NCBI GenBank assembly: GCA_038093975.1
Contig: JBBPTG010000009.1
Span: 248,001 to 312,000 of the forward strand
Direction of reading: 5' to 3'
Source of the DNA: Chalciporus piperatus
Lineage: Eukaryota; Basidiomycota; Agaricomycetes; Boletales; Boletaceae
DNA length: 64,000 nucleotides
Shown: positions 1-10,490 of the stretch, piece after piece
Numbering within the stretch: position 1 is the first letter of the stretch
Layout: each line of letters starts with the position of its first letter
The notes under the pieces: generated by a model
What the model was told of the DNA's origin: nothing
The model's input: only the letters and a program-made list of their open reading frames with translations
The model's database searches: none
Translations under genes and position numbers: made by a program

Positions 1-810
1 ACTCTGTCTTGCAGGGTCTTGCCACTGCGCATGAGTGGACTTAGTAGCACGAAGACGTAGCCTTCTCCATCACTCAACCGAAGGCTGTCGTTCAAGTTAT
101 AGCATGTGCAACGCGCCTGTCACGCCGACTTCGATGGATCTTCCATTCAGGGACTCTTCTTTGAGCTCCACATGCAGTGAATCCAAAACATCCTTGCAGT
201 GCCTTAGGTTCACCGCATGGTTGATAACAATCTTCGCATGACGTTTCAGAACCAGCAGTCATGGTCGTAGGCAGGTCCTGATCACGGTAAGACTAGCTCA
301 GCGCCTACAGTCTCACTTTGATCCTGGCAACAAACCTCCCCTCCAGAATTACTATTAGCCAAGGATGGGCGCCCCGCATAGTGCCCTCAGGAGTATCCTT
401 AATTTCTCAAACTCCCCGAGAACAGCTTTATCCTTTCCAAATAGTCTTTTTTGTGGACGACGATCGTCATATCGAGCACTGACGCCCATCAATCTCACAT
501 TGGTATCATGAGAAGCTCCTAGCGTTCAAAATACGTCTTCCTGCAGTCCCATGGTTCTTGGACACCGGTCGGAACCCAACACCCTTTGGCTAACTCGTCG
601 AATCCTTGCCGGAACTGCCGTTTATAAGGGGCCTAAGCCCGTGTCTGGTGATAGCTCCCCAACTCTACCCTCTTCACGAGGACGCAAAGCGTTGCACGGC
701 GCACACATAGTATACACCCATTCAACCTCAAGTACCCCATTACTTTACCTTTTCATCAACTCTCCGCTGCACCCTTGTAATCGAATCGCATCTTTTCTAC
801 CCCCGCTACC
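1..810. other. No recognisable gene; 5' flank of the GTPase gene
   Basis: I find no supported coding region on either strand. Short open frames exist, but none shows a recognised motif or a splice pattern. The last part is presumably the promoter and leader of the GTPase gene that starts at 811. Confidence 0.5.
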
Positions 811-1749
811 ATGCGCACGCATAGCGTTTGTTCCAGCACCACTGCCATACAGCACCCCACCCCCAACCGCCGCAACATCCTCATCATCGGTGATGTCGGC
901 GTTGGTAAATCCTCCCTCGTTAATCTCATCGCGGGCGAAGAACGAGCGATCACCTCCAGCGGTGCACGCAGTTGCACCCTCTCATCTCAAGAACACATTG
1001 TCCACCTTGGTGCCGTCGAACTTGCCTTGCACGACACGGCCGGTTTGCACGAGGCACAGGGTCAGATGAAGAAGGCGGCGTATCTGGATGCCATTCATCA
1101 AGCCTATGCGCTCATCTCGAGACTCGAGCGGTCCGGGGGGATAAGTCTCCTCGTGTTTTGTATGAAGGGAGGAAGGATTTCGCTCTCGATGCAGCAGACG
1201 TATAGTCTGTTCGTGGAGGTTCTTTGTAACCGACAGGTTCCGGTCATCATCGCTGTGACGCACCTCGAGATGCATGAAAAGTCCATGGAACATTGGTGGG
1301 TCGAGAATGAGAAGGATATCAAGGATTATGGACTTCGGTCCAACGGGCATGCTTGCATCACGACGACCCGCGGGTACAGGAACATATTCACCGACAAGTA
1401 TGAACAATCGAGGGATACCGTCAGGAAGGTCGTCCTCCAGCATAGTGATCAAGTGGCTTGGAAAGAGGAAAGGGCGAACTGGATCAAGCGTGTTGTCTTG
1501 CACATGCGCCACTGGCTGTCACCGCGTCATGCAAGCGCCCTTGGTGGTAGTGACCTGAGGAAGAAACTGATTAGGAAGTGTGGGTTTTCAGCTGAGGATG
1601 CTGAACTTGTCGCTCAGAAGATCGAGCAAACGAGGATGTCTAGCAGTGGGGACGCCCCAGAGGAGGATAAATCGTGGTTTTCGAGCGAGAAGGTCTCTGT
1701 CGACTCCGATAGTTGTGTTTCTCTTCCCATCGTTCCCTACACTTCGTGA
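811..1749 (+). CDS. Stand-alone P-loop GTPase (AIG1/MMR-type G domain)
   Basis: Intronless frame of 312 residues. A P-loop (G1) GDVGVGKSS lies at residues 27-35, a G3 DTAG at 75-78, and THLE at 150-153 sits where a G4 NKxD would be expected. This matches AIG1/septin-like TRAFAC GTPases, a family common in mushroom genomes. After the G domain comes a helical stretch containing RKCGFSAEDAELVAQKIEQ (about 250-275), then an acidic, serine-rich tail. The protein is clearly paralogous to the G domains of the fusion genes at 50.0 and 53.7 kb and to the relic at 35.3 kb, but no kinase domain follows: the next gene is on the opposite strand only 114 bp away. GTP binding is likely from the motifs; the cellular role is unknown. 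The start at 811 is the first ATG before the G domain. Confidence 0.85.
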   Translation: MRTHSVCSSTTAIQHPTPNRRNILIIGDVGVGKSSLVNLIAGEERAITSSGARSCTLSSQEHIVHLGAVELALHDTAGLHEAQGQMKKAAYLDAIHQAYALISRLERSGGISLLVFCMKGGRISLSMQQTYSLFVEVLCNRQVPVIIAVTHLEMHEKSMEHWWVENEKDIKDYGLRSNGHACITTTRGYRNIFTDKYEQSRDTVRKVVLQHSDQVAWKEERANWIKRVVLHMRHWLSPRHASALGGSDLRKKLIRKCGFSAEDAELVAQKIEQTRMSSSGDAPEEDKSWFSSEKVSVDSDSCVSLPIVPYTS

Positions 1750-1862
1750 ACTGAAGTTCCATGTATTATCATACTGCTGTATGTACCACCAAACCTCCAC
1801 CACCTACCGTATGTACTTATGAAACTGTAGTTTACGATTAACAGAATACCCAGAACAGGCAG

Positions 1863-4090
1863 CTAGTTTGACGACCATGACTTCTCGGAACTGCTCAAAT
1901 CCTCCGAGAGACGTCCATATCTTAGCAGATAATCGACGTACTCCACCAGGAATTGGACTTGCTCCATCGTCTCGACAGCTTTGACGCTTCTCCGCCTTCT
2001 TACTACCCCAATGACCCGCTCCACCAGTCGCAACGTATCGCGGTGTACCACAGTATCACTGTCCCACTTGAAGCGCTCCGGAGGGGTGACGTCGCCCTTG
2101 AATTCGGCAGCGTTCGTGACGCCAGCGTCCAGTGGAATGTCGGTTTCGATCCATCCACATAGTCCGAGCTTGAGCATCCAACAGCAAGCGAAGAGGCCAG
2201 CACGCCCGACACCCCCGCGGCAATGCACCAAGACCGTCGCGCCCTGTAGAGTATACCTTTCGATAACCCGATGCAGATCCGCGTCCAGGGACTTTGGCGA
2301 CAACGGAGCCAGCCCTTCGGGTAATGGAATACTAGGTAGCATATGGGTACCTGAGAAAAGAGTATGTCGCAGATGGTACATACCGAAGCACATCGAGACC
2401 CTCTCTGTGTGCAGCTTGGCAGTACTCAGTCCACGAAGCACCGATCAAGAATTCGAGTTCCTCGTCGTCGAGGCAGCTTCAGCAGAAAGCATCATTCAAC
2501 ATGCAGACGGACAAGGAGAATATACTTTACCATACGACGCATCGCGCACCGAGGTTTTTCATCCGTCGTAAATCGATGTCAATGTCCCGGCATACCGCGC
2601 TTCGCCCACGGACAGGTCCGTTCAGTCTCACTGAATAGCGGGTCAGATAAGTGACACAGAAAGACATCAATCGACGTGCTGACCTTTCTTGCCTGGGCAA
2701 GATGACAGAAGAAGGTTTCCAAGCTTGAAAGGCCGTTGGTTGGACGGCGGATGCCGAGGGGATGACACACGACGGAATGACAACGAAGTACGATGTCTCA
2801 AGAACCTTTTGGGGGGCGTAGGGATTGTCGGTGGATGAGTACACATAATAACCACATCCGGCGGTCTAAATAGCAAACTCACGTTTGCGGGGGTGGACGT
2901 GTAAACGCAATTGTGCCCGGAAGATCGAGCACTGATTCAAAGAGGCCACCCGAAGGCCGATGAAACGGCTGAGTGGGACGGGACACGAGACGGGGTGTTG
3001 AGATTTTTGGGATCGTGTCGAAGACGTCACCTTCACATGGCTCTTCAGCGGCAGTGTGAACTTTGGAGGTACGCCTAAGTGATATGCGAAGTTTTGACGT
3101 GGGGATTGGCAGAGGTGGCAGCGAAATCTTTGTGTTGAGGGCTGAATGAAGCGCGTCGGTGACGGAGGAACGCAATTCCTTTGACTTTAAATGTTTCCGC
3201 GATGAGATTGAAGGCAAGACAGGGGGTATAGGGGTTGGAGGCAAGGGTATCGTAGGTGAATCCAGAAGTGATGGTAATAGTTGGGGGTATCCTGTGATCC
3301 GATCAAGGCTGTAGGGAATGTGGATATCAAACAAAATAGGGAAAGGCTGTGTACATGGTGTAAGATGAGAGGAAATGATGACGATGGATTCTGGAGGTAT
3401 CATTGCTGAAACACTGGGTATTATTTAGTGAAAATGGGAGTAACATATCACTCAGGAAGTCGACTGACTTGATTGGGTGCGATTCTGAAGTCTTTACTTG
3501 CGAGGCAGAGCTTCGGGAAGCTCTTTGATGAGATGGATTGGGAGGAAGGCAAGGCTGAAACTGATTGGGCATTGATTCAGAAAGAGCGTCAGACAGTTCC
3601 TGCTGCAAGCCTGGAGGCGGTGTGGTGTTTCCGGCGCATTGTTTCTCGGCTGGTATTATTGGACTAGTCGACTGATGGGCCGCGGAGGGACTGCAAGGCC
3701 ACCAGAGAATCTGATCAGGATACTTTTCCTGGCGTTCGCGCAGCTCGCGAACAACCTCCGGTAGATGGAGGGAAAGTGGAGTGTATGTGATAGGACAACC
3801 TTTCGAGCGATGGGTAGTGAGACGGATGAGGTCTTGGAAGAACGGCTAGGTACCTTTGTAGCCATACTTTATGCGACTGTATTCGCTCATGTGATGTTGA
3901 GACGCCAAGGGCGCGAGCTTAAAGATGAATGAGTGGCATGCGAGGAGATAGCAAGGAAGTGTGATACCTGATTGGCCCATTGATCGTAGACCACGTTCAC
4001 AGACCGTGTCGACCGTCTCTGAGGCTCAGCGAGGCACGGGCGCGATGTGCCGGCATTAAGTTGGTGAATTGCCTCAACTGCGTCAGACAT
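1863..4090 (-). CDS. Dual-specificity/tyrosine-type protein phosphatase
   Basis: Eight exons, 4090-3968, 3917-3854, 3799-3452, 3405-2883, 2805-2684, 2630-2531, 2476-2384 and 2331-1863, sum to 1842 nt and give 613 residues in frame. The C-terminal third has the cysteine phosphatase signature HCRGGVGRAG (HCx5R), preceded by VCRDIDIDLRRMKNLGARCV and CCLDDEELEFL, as in compact dual-specificity phosphatases. It should dephosphorylate phosphotyrosine and/or phosphoserine/threonine in proteins. The N-terminal half has a motif KGCPITYTPLSLHLPEVVRE and a proline/serine-rich linker without a known domain. The gene shares a 417 bp divergent promoter with the chitin synthase gene. The phosphatase assignment is strong; substrate unknown. 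Confidence 0.85.
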
Positions 4091-4105
4091 TGAAAAGGGG
4101 GGTCA

Positions 4106-4126
4106 ACGACGACGACGACGACGACG
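4106..4126. repeat. (ACG)7 microsatellite
   Basis: Perfect 21 bp trinucleotide run, 15 bp upstream of the phosphatase start codon, in its leader. Confidence 0.9.
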
Positions 4127-4356
4127 GGGATGAATAGTACGACGATATGAGCATCAAGACTGGGTCAAGACTGGGTTGGTATTGATGGATGCTGTATGTC
4201 TACCTTGTCTTGGTTGCTGCTCCTCGTTTGCTGGCCAAGTCCCATTGTCCAATCAGGGCCGTTACTTTCCCTCGCTGAGCCGGTCGTTGCCATCATTCCG
4301 CTGTCGTTGGTCCCACTGTCTCTACCTGTAGTACCTCTCCCTACACGACCACACTC

Positions 4357-4380
4357 TCGTCGTCGTCGTCGTCGTCGTCG
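4357..4380. repeat. (TCG)8 microsatellite
   Basis: Perfect 24 bp trinucleotide run in the chitin synthase leader, 127 bp before the ATG. Confidence 0.9.
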
Positions 4381-4507
4381 CCAACGTCCGACAGCTCAGC
4401 TGGCTGCGTCCTTCCCTTTGTTTGACAATCTTTTTTTTCTCTAACCGCTCATTGTTACACTATCAGCTCTCGAGTACTTCTTTCTTTGCGGGCTCACGAC
4501 TCACGCC

Positions 4508-7500
4508 ATGTCTCGCTCAGTCCGTCTCCCACCTCAGCAGCAAGTCCATCCTGGCGACGTACCGATCCAGACAGTCCGTCCTCCATTATCTACAGGCACA
4601 ACAATTCGTCGTGCCAAGACGCTCACTCGCCCGGAGCGTAGTGTCGCACCAGTCCCTCTCATAAATCCACCTTCCTCTCTCTCTCCCTCTGCATCGGGCT
4701 GGATACCTGGTGGCGTCTTTGGAAGTGGTTTCGACCCATGGCGCATTTTTTCTCGCATCATTACCTTCTGGGCTCCCTCTTTTGTACTCTCCTCGATCAC
4801 CAACCTCAATACCAAGGAGAAGATCCAGGCTTGGAGGGAGAAGATTGCTCTCTGCTTCATCATCTTGCTTCTTTGCCTCGGTGTCGCCTTTATCACCGTG
4901 GGCACTCAGAATGTCCTTTGCCCTTCCACCGAAAGCACCACTTCCGCTCGCTACTCCGACCTTGGCTCTGTCCCTGGTACGCTGGCCATACAGGGAATCC
5001 TGTTCAATGTCACATCGGCACAGAGCCCCAAGACCGTCAACCTCGATCAGCTTACCATGCAAGCGTCAGGACAAGACATCACCCCATACTTTACCCGCAC
5101 TGCATCACAATACTCTGCTTGCCAAGGTCTCAAGTTCCTTGCCGCAACCGACAATCCCTGTCCCACGTCCACATCCTGTCCCTTGGGCCCTCTCACCTCT
5201 GCTACGTTCACGCAGCTCAACATACACGAGACAACCCAGCTTCTTGGCTATAGCTGGAACCAGGTTGCAGCATTGCCCAACTATCTTGTTGTCGATGGCG
5301 CTGTCCTTAACATGAGTCCCTACATCCAACTACACCCCAATCCCGTCCCTTCAGACACAGTCGATCTCACAATTCGTTCCGTTCTCTCTCAGCCGAGCAA
5401 CACTAGTAGCAAGGACGCCACTCGCTTGTTCTACAATCGCGCGGATACCCAATCAGCCGTTGCCTGCCTAACGCAGAGATATTATGCCGGAAACATTGAT
5501 AAAATCACGCCCGGCTGCTTCGTGTCGTCATTGTTCCTATACACAGGCCTCGTTGTCATCCTCAGCCTTGTTCTCGTGCGATTCTCGATGGCACTGGTGT
5601 TTAATTGGTTCCTTTCTGCCAGATTGGCAGGCCCTCCTGACGATCTCAATCGCTCAGCCATCAGTCCCGCTGTCATGCCAGAAGGTGCCATCATTGCTGT
5701 CGACAACAACACAGGGATGGCACCTTGGGCTGGTCCCGGAGGTTCCAAGAAACTCACGCAACCGGGTCAAGAACCCAGTCAAGTCATGAGCTTGGCCCAG
5801 ATTGGCGCAGAACTTTTCGCAGTTTGTTTGGTTACATGCTATTCGGAGGACGAGGAGTCCATGCGCGGAACACTCGATTCAATCTCCAAAACGACATATT
5901 CGGACCACCGAAAACTCATTTTTGTCGTCGCCGATGGTATGATTACTGGCGCGGGAGAGAAAAGGAGCACGCCCGACATTTGCGTCAGCCTATTGGAAGC
6001 TGATCCTCGCTTCGGGAACCCTATGCCTATGAGCTACCTCGCGATCGGAACAGGAGCCAAGAAAGAGAACCGTGCAATGATATACGCGGGTCATTACAGT
6101 ACGTTACCTGACCAAAACCCCGTTTACCATCTACTCACAAAATTTGCTTGTACAGCTTGCGCAGGTCGCCGTACACCTACGGTGATACTCGTCAAGTGTG
6201 GGACGGAAGCTGAGGCAGCAAAGGATAAGAAACCTGGCAATCGTGGCAAGCGCGACAGTCAACTCATCTTGATGAATTTCTTCTCTCGGGTAACTTATAA
6301 CGATCGCATGACTCCCTTGGATTTCGACCTTTTCCGAAAAATCCATGTGCTTATGGGTGTCACTCCTGACTTTTTTGAAGTGTGCTTGATGGTACGGTTA
6401 TTTCATCCGAGTTCAATGTTGGCAGAGAAGCCTGACATCCGATAGGTTGACGCCGATACCAAAGTATTCCCCGATTCACTCAAGTCCCTTGTGAACTGCA
6501 TGCATCATGACCAGATGATCATGGGTGTTTGCGGAGAGACCCGAATAGCCAACAAACGGACGTCGTGGGTGACAACGATCCAGGTGTTTGAGTATTTCAT
6601 CTCCCACCACCTCGCGAAGGGCTTTGAATCCGTGTTCGGCGGTGTTTCATGTCTTCCGGGCTGTTTCTCCATGTTCCGGTTGAAAGCTCGTCGAACTGCT
6701 GGCGACGACTGGATTCCTCTCATCATCAAACCCGAAATCGTCCGCGAGTACAGCCAGAGCGAAGTCACAACACTACATCAGAAGAACCTTCTCCTGCTGG
6801 GTGAAGACCGCTTCTTAACCACCATCCTCATTCGTACATTCCCCAATCGCAAAATGATGTTTCTCCCGCAAGCTCGTTGCCGCACTGTTGTTCCCGATAC
6901 CTTCTCTGTCCTCTTATCCCAACGGCGGCGTTGGATCAACTCAACCATCCACAACCTTATGGAGCTTGTCCTTGTACGCAACCTCTGCGGTACATTCTGT
7001 TTCAGCATGCAATTTGTTGTATTCATGGATCTGCTCGGCACTGTCGTGCTTCCCGTTGCTATTGGGTTGACCTACATGCTCATCGTCAGCATGATCTTGA
7101 ACCCCCCGCTCAATTTCCAAGAGGCAATCCCGTTGTTGCTGTTGGCATCTGTACTTGGACTTCCCGCCATCTTGATTTTGATCACGACGGGGAAGGTTGT
7201 TTATGTGTTCTGGATGTTGATATACCTTCTCGCCCTTCCTATCTGGAACTTTGTGTTGCCCGTTTATGCATTCTGGCACTTTGACGACTTTTCGTGGGGA
7301 GAGACGAGGTGGGTTCTTCAACCTTGGGGTATTTGTTAGGATGCATCGCTGACCATTTGTCATAGGAAAGTGGAAGGAGAAGGGAAAGCAGAAGCCCACG
7401 GGGAGGGCAGTGGTGTTTTCGATGGTTCGTCCGTGCCGCTCCGTCGTTGGGAAGACTGGGAACGCTCCAGGCTCCGCAAAATGAAACGGGAGGAACGAAG

Positions 7501-8038
7501 AAGAAGAGACATGGACCGCCTTCACCCTGGCGGGTTCGTCAAGGGCGAGAACGACTTGCTCAGCGTTCGCGGGGACAGTCAGTACGAAGGCTCTGATACG
7601 TATTCCCTTGCGTCTACCGAGGATGACCGATGGGGCCAACAGGTCGGAGGGTACAATGAAAGCAGTGCGCATTACCCCCCGCCGCCTGTTGGTCTCTTCA
7701 ACGCACCCAGCGGTGGAGATGGAGGTGTGGTGGGCAATGCTCAGTTGGAAGCGATGCTGGATGCTGGGTTCGACGAAGAATCCCCACTACCTTCCCCCGC
7801 GCGAACACCACAATCGTCCACCTTTGCAGCACGTTACCAATTGACCGATAATCCATCTCAACAACATTTGCTGGGTTACAACGACATGTCTCGTTCAGGA
7901 TCTTCCGAGGGTCCTCAGACACCACCGACGTCGTCCTTATCGATCGCTCATAATTATCGAGATATTCATGACTACGACAGACGACCCGGAGAGCCTTACG
8001 GACCACTTGGACCACTAGACCCAGGAGAGAAATCTTAG
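4508..8038 (+). CDS. Chitin synthase, class IV (Chs3-like)
   Basis: Exons 4508-6098, 6165-6391, 6446-7308 and 7366-8038 give 1117 residues. The enzyme polymerises UDP-GlcNAc into chitin at the plasma membrane. Visible in order: a basic N-terminus, paired membrane segments (about residues 120-140), a luminal region with a cytochrome b5-like part, another membrane segment, then the GT2 catalytic core with [27 protein letters not shown], a GEDR acceptor motif and QRRRW, the processive chitin synthase signature. Several C-terminal membrane segments and a polar, charged tail follow. No myosin head is present, which argues against classes V and VII. All catalytic motifs are intact, so it should be active. 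Introns are 52-66 nt. It diverges from the phosphatase gene, so co-regulation is possible but not shown. Confidence 0.92.
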
Positions 8039-8319
8039 GGACTCTTTTTTTTCTCTCCCTTTGGATGTTTCTCGATATCTTTGTTCGATATTCCCTCACC
8101 ATATCCGTATCCTTTTTTCCCCTGTTATTTGTTCGTTCTCAGGGCGATCGTCGTACTGAATGAAAAAGGCATCTTTAATTTTTGTGTCATATTGTACAAT
8201 CTTTATGTCGATCTTTAGGTCTCGGCCCGAATAAAGAGCTCTCTGGAAGTGGTCCCGGTACCGTAGATTAATATTTGAAGTATGAATGACTCTTCCGACC
8301 TCGAAAGCACTTGGTCTCA

Positions 8320-9985
8320 CTACGCTGGTTGCTCGCGCGGCTTCTTGCGGGCAAAGTAACAACAGAGAAAAAGAACCTCATCCCCATCGTCCAGCGCCTC
8401 ACCTATTCGATGTGGGTCGTGGCCCCACTTTGTCTGACTTTCCACCACCGGGGCTGCAGACCCTTGGCTAGTGTCGTGCACCTCTCTTCTAATTAATGTA
8501 TTCGATAGCCCCTGCATGCGGGGGGAGATCAAGACAACTCTTCGTATTCTTGGTGAACGTACCTGGACAAGGCGTTGAAAGCCGCCTCTTAGGCGACTGC
8601 GAACAAGTGGTATAGGCACGTCGGATTCTTCAGCAGATGATGCTTTATGCTTTCTCTGCTTCTTCCACATGCTCTTCACGACGACAGTGACAGACTCTGT
8701 GGGCCCTACTTTGGGGGCAGGATCTGTTTGGACTTCACGACCTTGTTTGACTGGCTCTTCCCGCGGGGGAGGTGTTCGAGGTGACCTTGGGAACTGGGTG
8801 TTCGGTGGTCAGAAACAAAACAAGGAAAGATGCGCGGACCAACGGACATCTAGGATGGAACTCGATGAAGTCGGTGATGGCGGGAGTGGTATCAGAACTG
8901 GGGAGATAACCGGAGAAGCCGGGGTTGGCTTGGATTCGATGGTGGGCTGCAAACCGTGAGGAGAGCGCTGTGAGATACGGGGATCCGCTTACGAGAGGTT
9001 CAGGTTCAGGTTTAGGTTCTGGAGGTGGTGCGTCCGATGAAGGTCGACGAAGTACTTCGGCATCCCAGAGCCACATCCGAAAGTCATAACAACCGCTGAC
9101 GAGATATCGACCATCGGGGGAGAATGCGACGCAAGCGACATCATTAGCATGACGAAGGAGTGGACCGGCCACCTCACGGGTGTCAAGGTTCCAGACTTGG
9201 GTGACAGTGTTAGGGCCAGCGGTGGCAAGGAAGGTGCCGTCGGGAGATATGGCGATGGAAGTGATGATGTTCGCACTGGATTTCATGGGCTCTCCAATTT
9301 GTTCGCCGGTGACGACGTCCCAGATGCGTATGGTACCATCGTCGGACGCGGTGACCAAACGTCGACCATCTGGTGTGTATGCGACGCATCTCACATCGTT
9401 TTCGTGACCTTCCATAGGCCCAACGAGCATCTGGCCAATGTCTGAATCACAGATGCGGACTGTTTTGTCGTTGGCTACGCTCGCAATTTCGAGACCGTCA
9501 GGGGAATATGTGAGGGCATACAGATTGCCATTGTGTGATCTGAAAGGGCCAGCGACTAGATCACCTGTATTCGTGTCCCAGATGCGTATGGTATTATCTC
9601 CTGTTGTCGCGATGCGTCGCCCATCGGGCGAGAATGTGACACACCAAAGGCCAGAGGCATGTCCTTCGACGGGGTCATACAAGAGCTCGCCACTCGATAC
9701 ACTCCATACTCGTAACGTTTGATCCTCTGATGCACTTGCAATTTTTTCGCCGTCTGGAGAGACTGCGACGGAGCGGACGACATCTGTGTGACCGGTGAGT
9801 GGGTCTCGGATTTCTAAACCGGTTTCGATGTCCCATATTCGAACGGTGCTGTCCCACGAGGAGCTGGCGATTCGGCGGTTGTCAGAGAAGAAGGCGACAC
9901 ATCTGACGGTGTCGGTGTGGCCGACTAATGTCCGGAGTGGGCGGACGTGTTCTGGTCTGCGAAGTCGGCCGGCGGACGATAACAT
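8320..9985 (-). CDS. WD40-repeat protein with seven repeats and a C-terminal hydrophobic/cysteine segment
   Basis: Exons 9985-8993, 8946-8848, 8793-8563 and 8511-8320 give 504 residues. Residues about 15-310 contain seven WD40 repeats, with blocks such as GHTDTVRCVAF, SWDSTVRIWD and SPDGEKIASAS, enough for one closed beta-propeller. A proline- and serine-rich linker (PEPKPEPEP; SPRTPPPREEP) follows, and the C-terminus ends with VLFLCCYFARKK, a short hydrophobic cysteine-rich stretch that might be a lipid-modified or membrane-associated tail. Such WD40 proteins are numerous in mushroom genomes and act as scaffolds; no specific partner can be named. It is convergent with chitin synthase and divergent from the DOCK gene. 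The third intron model uses a GTCCGT donor and is the least certain. Confidence 0.8.
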
Positions 9986-10490
9986 TGAATTCGATATGGA
10001 TCACGGTGGGGGGTGGTAGACACTGGACTTGAATAGAAATGTCAGAGGGGGAACACGACGAAATGCGAGCTTGGGTACTCACTTTCTGGTTCGAGAGCTA
10101 CGATTAGTGTAGAGGACTATGTTCACGGGTTGGAGGGGCGTGCGCCGTTGATGGATTGGTGGTGCTTCTGCAGGCTTCTGCCCGCCTTGATTGACTGCCA
10201 GTGAGTTGCTGTGTGCGTGGTCCTCGTGGGATGGCGGTGACTCGTATTGAGCGCTCTTGCTGTCCCTCCCTTGCTCTCAAGCGCCCAATTGACATCGATC
10301 CGATTCAAGCAGTCTCAATATTGTAGTTGTCGATCAATTGGCAGTTTCTGTTCGACATTTGACAGTGCTACGTAGAAATTCCAGCTGTATTGGTCCAAGT
10401 GTTGGCTTACGGTACGGGTGTAATACCAAGACTCGCGCGCCCACATTGCTTCACATCAACCATACGTCGCTCCTTTCATAACTTTCCCCA
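9986..10490. promoter_or_regulatory. Divergent intergenic region, WD40 and DOCK genes
   Basis: The 505 bp between two divergent start codons presumably contains both promoters. I see no TATA box or obvious repeated site, and no supported coding sequence. Confidence 0.45.

Larger units (their letters stand above)
4091..4507. promoter_or_regulatory. Divergent promoter between phosphatase and chitin synthase genes
   Basis: The 417 bp between the two start codons must hold both promoters. Each leader carries a trinucleotide tract in its own sense direction: (CGT)7 reading toward the phosphatase (4106-4126) and (TCG)8 reading toward the chitin synthase (4357-4380). A pyrimidine-rich stretch (about 4428-4443) precedes the chitin synthase start. 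No individual binding site could be identified. Confidence 0.6.

Noticed and set aside
982..1512. Long minus-strand open frame opposite the first GTPase
   Set aside because: It is antisense to an intact, motif-bearing gene and has no motif of its own.
2864..2880. A possible 17-nt intron in the phosphatase gene
   Set aside because: The same GTGAGT donor paired with the CCAAAAG acceptor gives a normal 77-nt intron that keeps phase, so an ultrashort intron is not needed.
3833..3853. A possible 21-nt intron in the phosphatase gene
   Set aside because: Using the TCGAAAG acceptor gives a 54-nt intron in phase, and the whole eight-exon model then sums to an intact frame.
4091..4400. Trinucleotide runs as a CRISPR-like or structured array
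   Set aside because: They are simple microsatellites without spacers.
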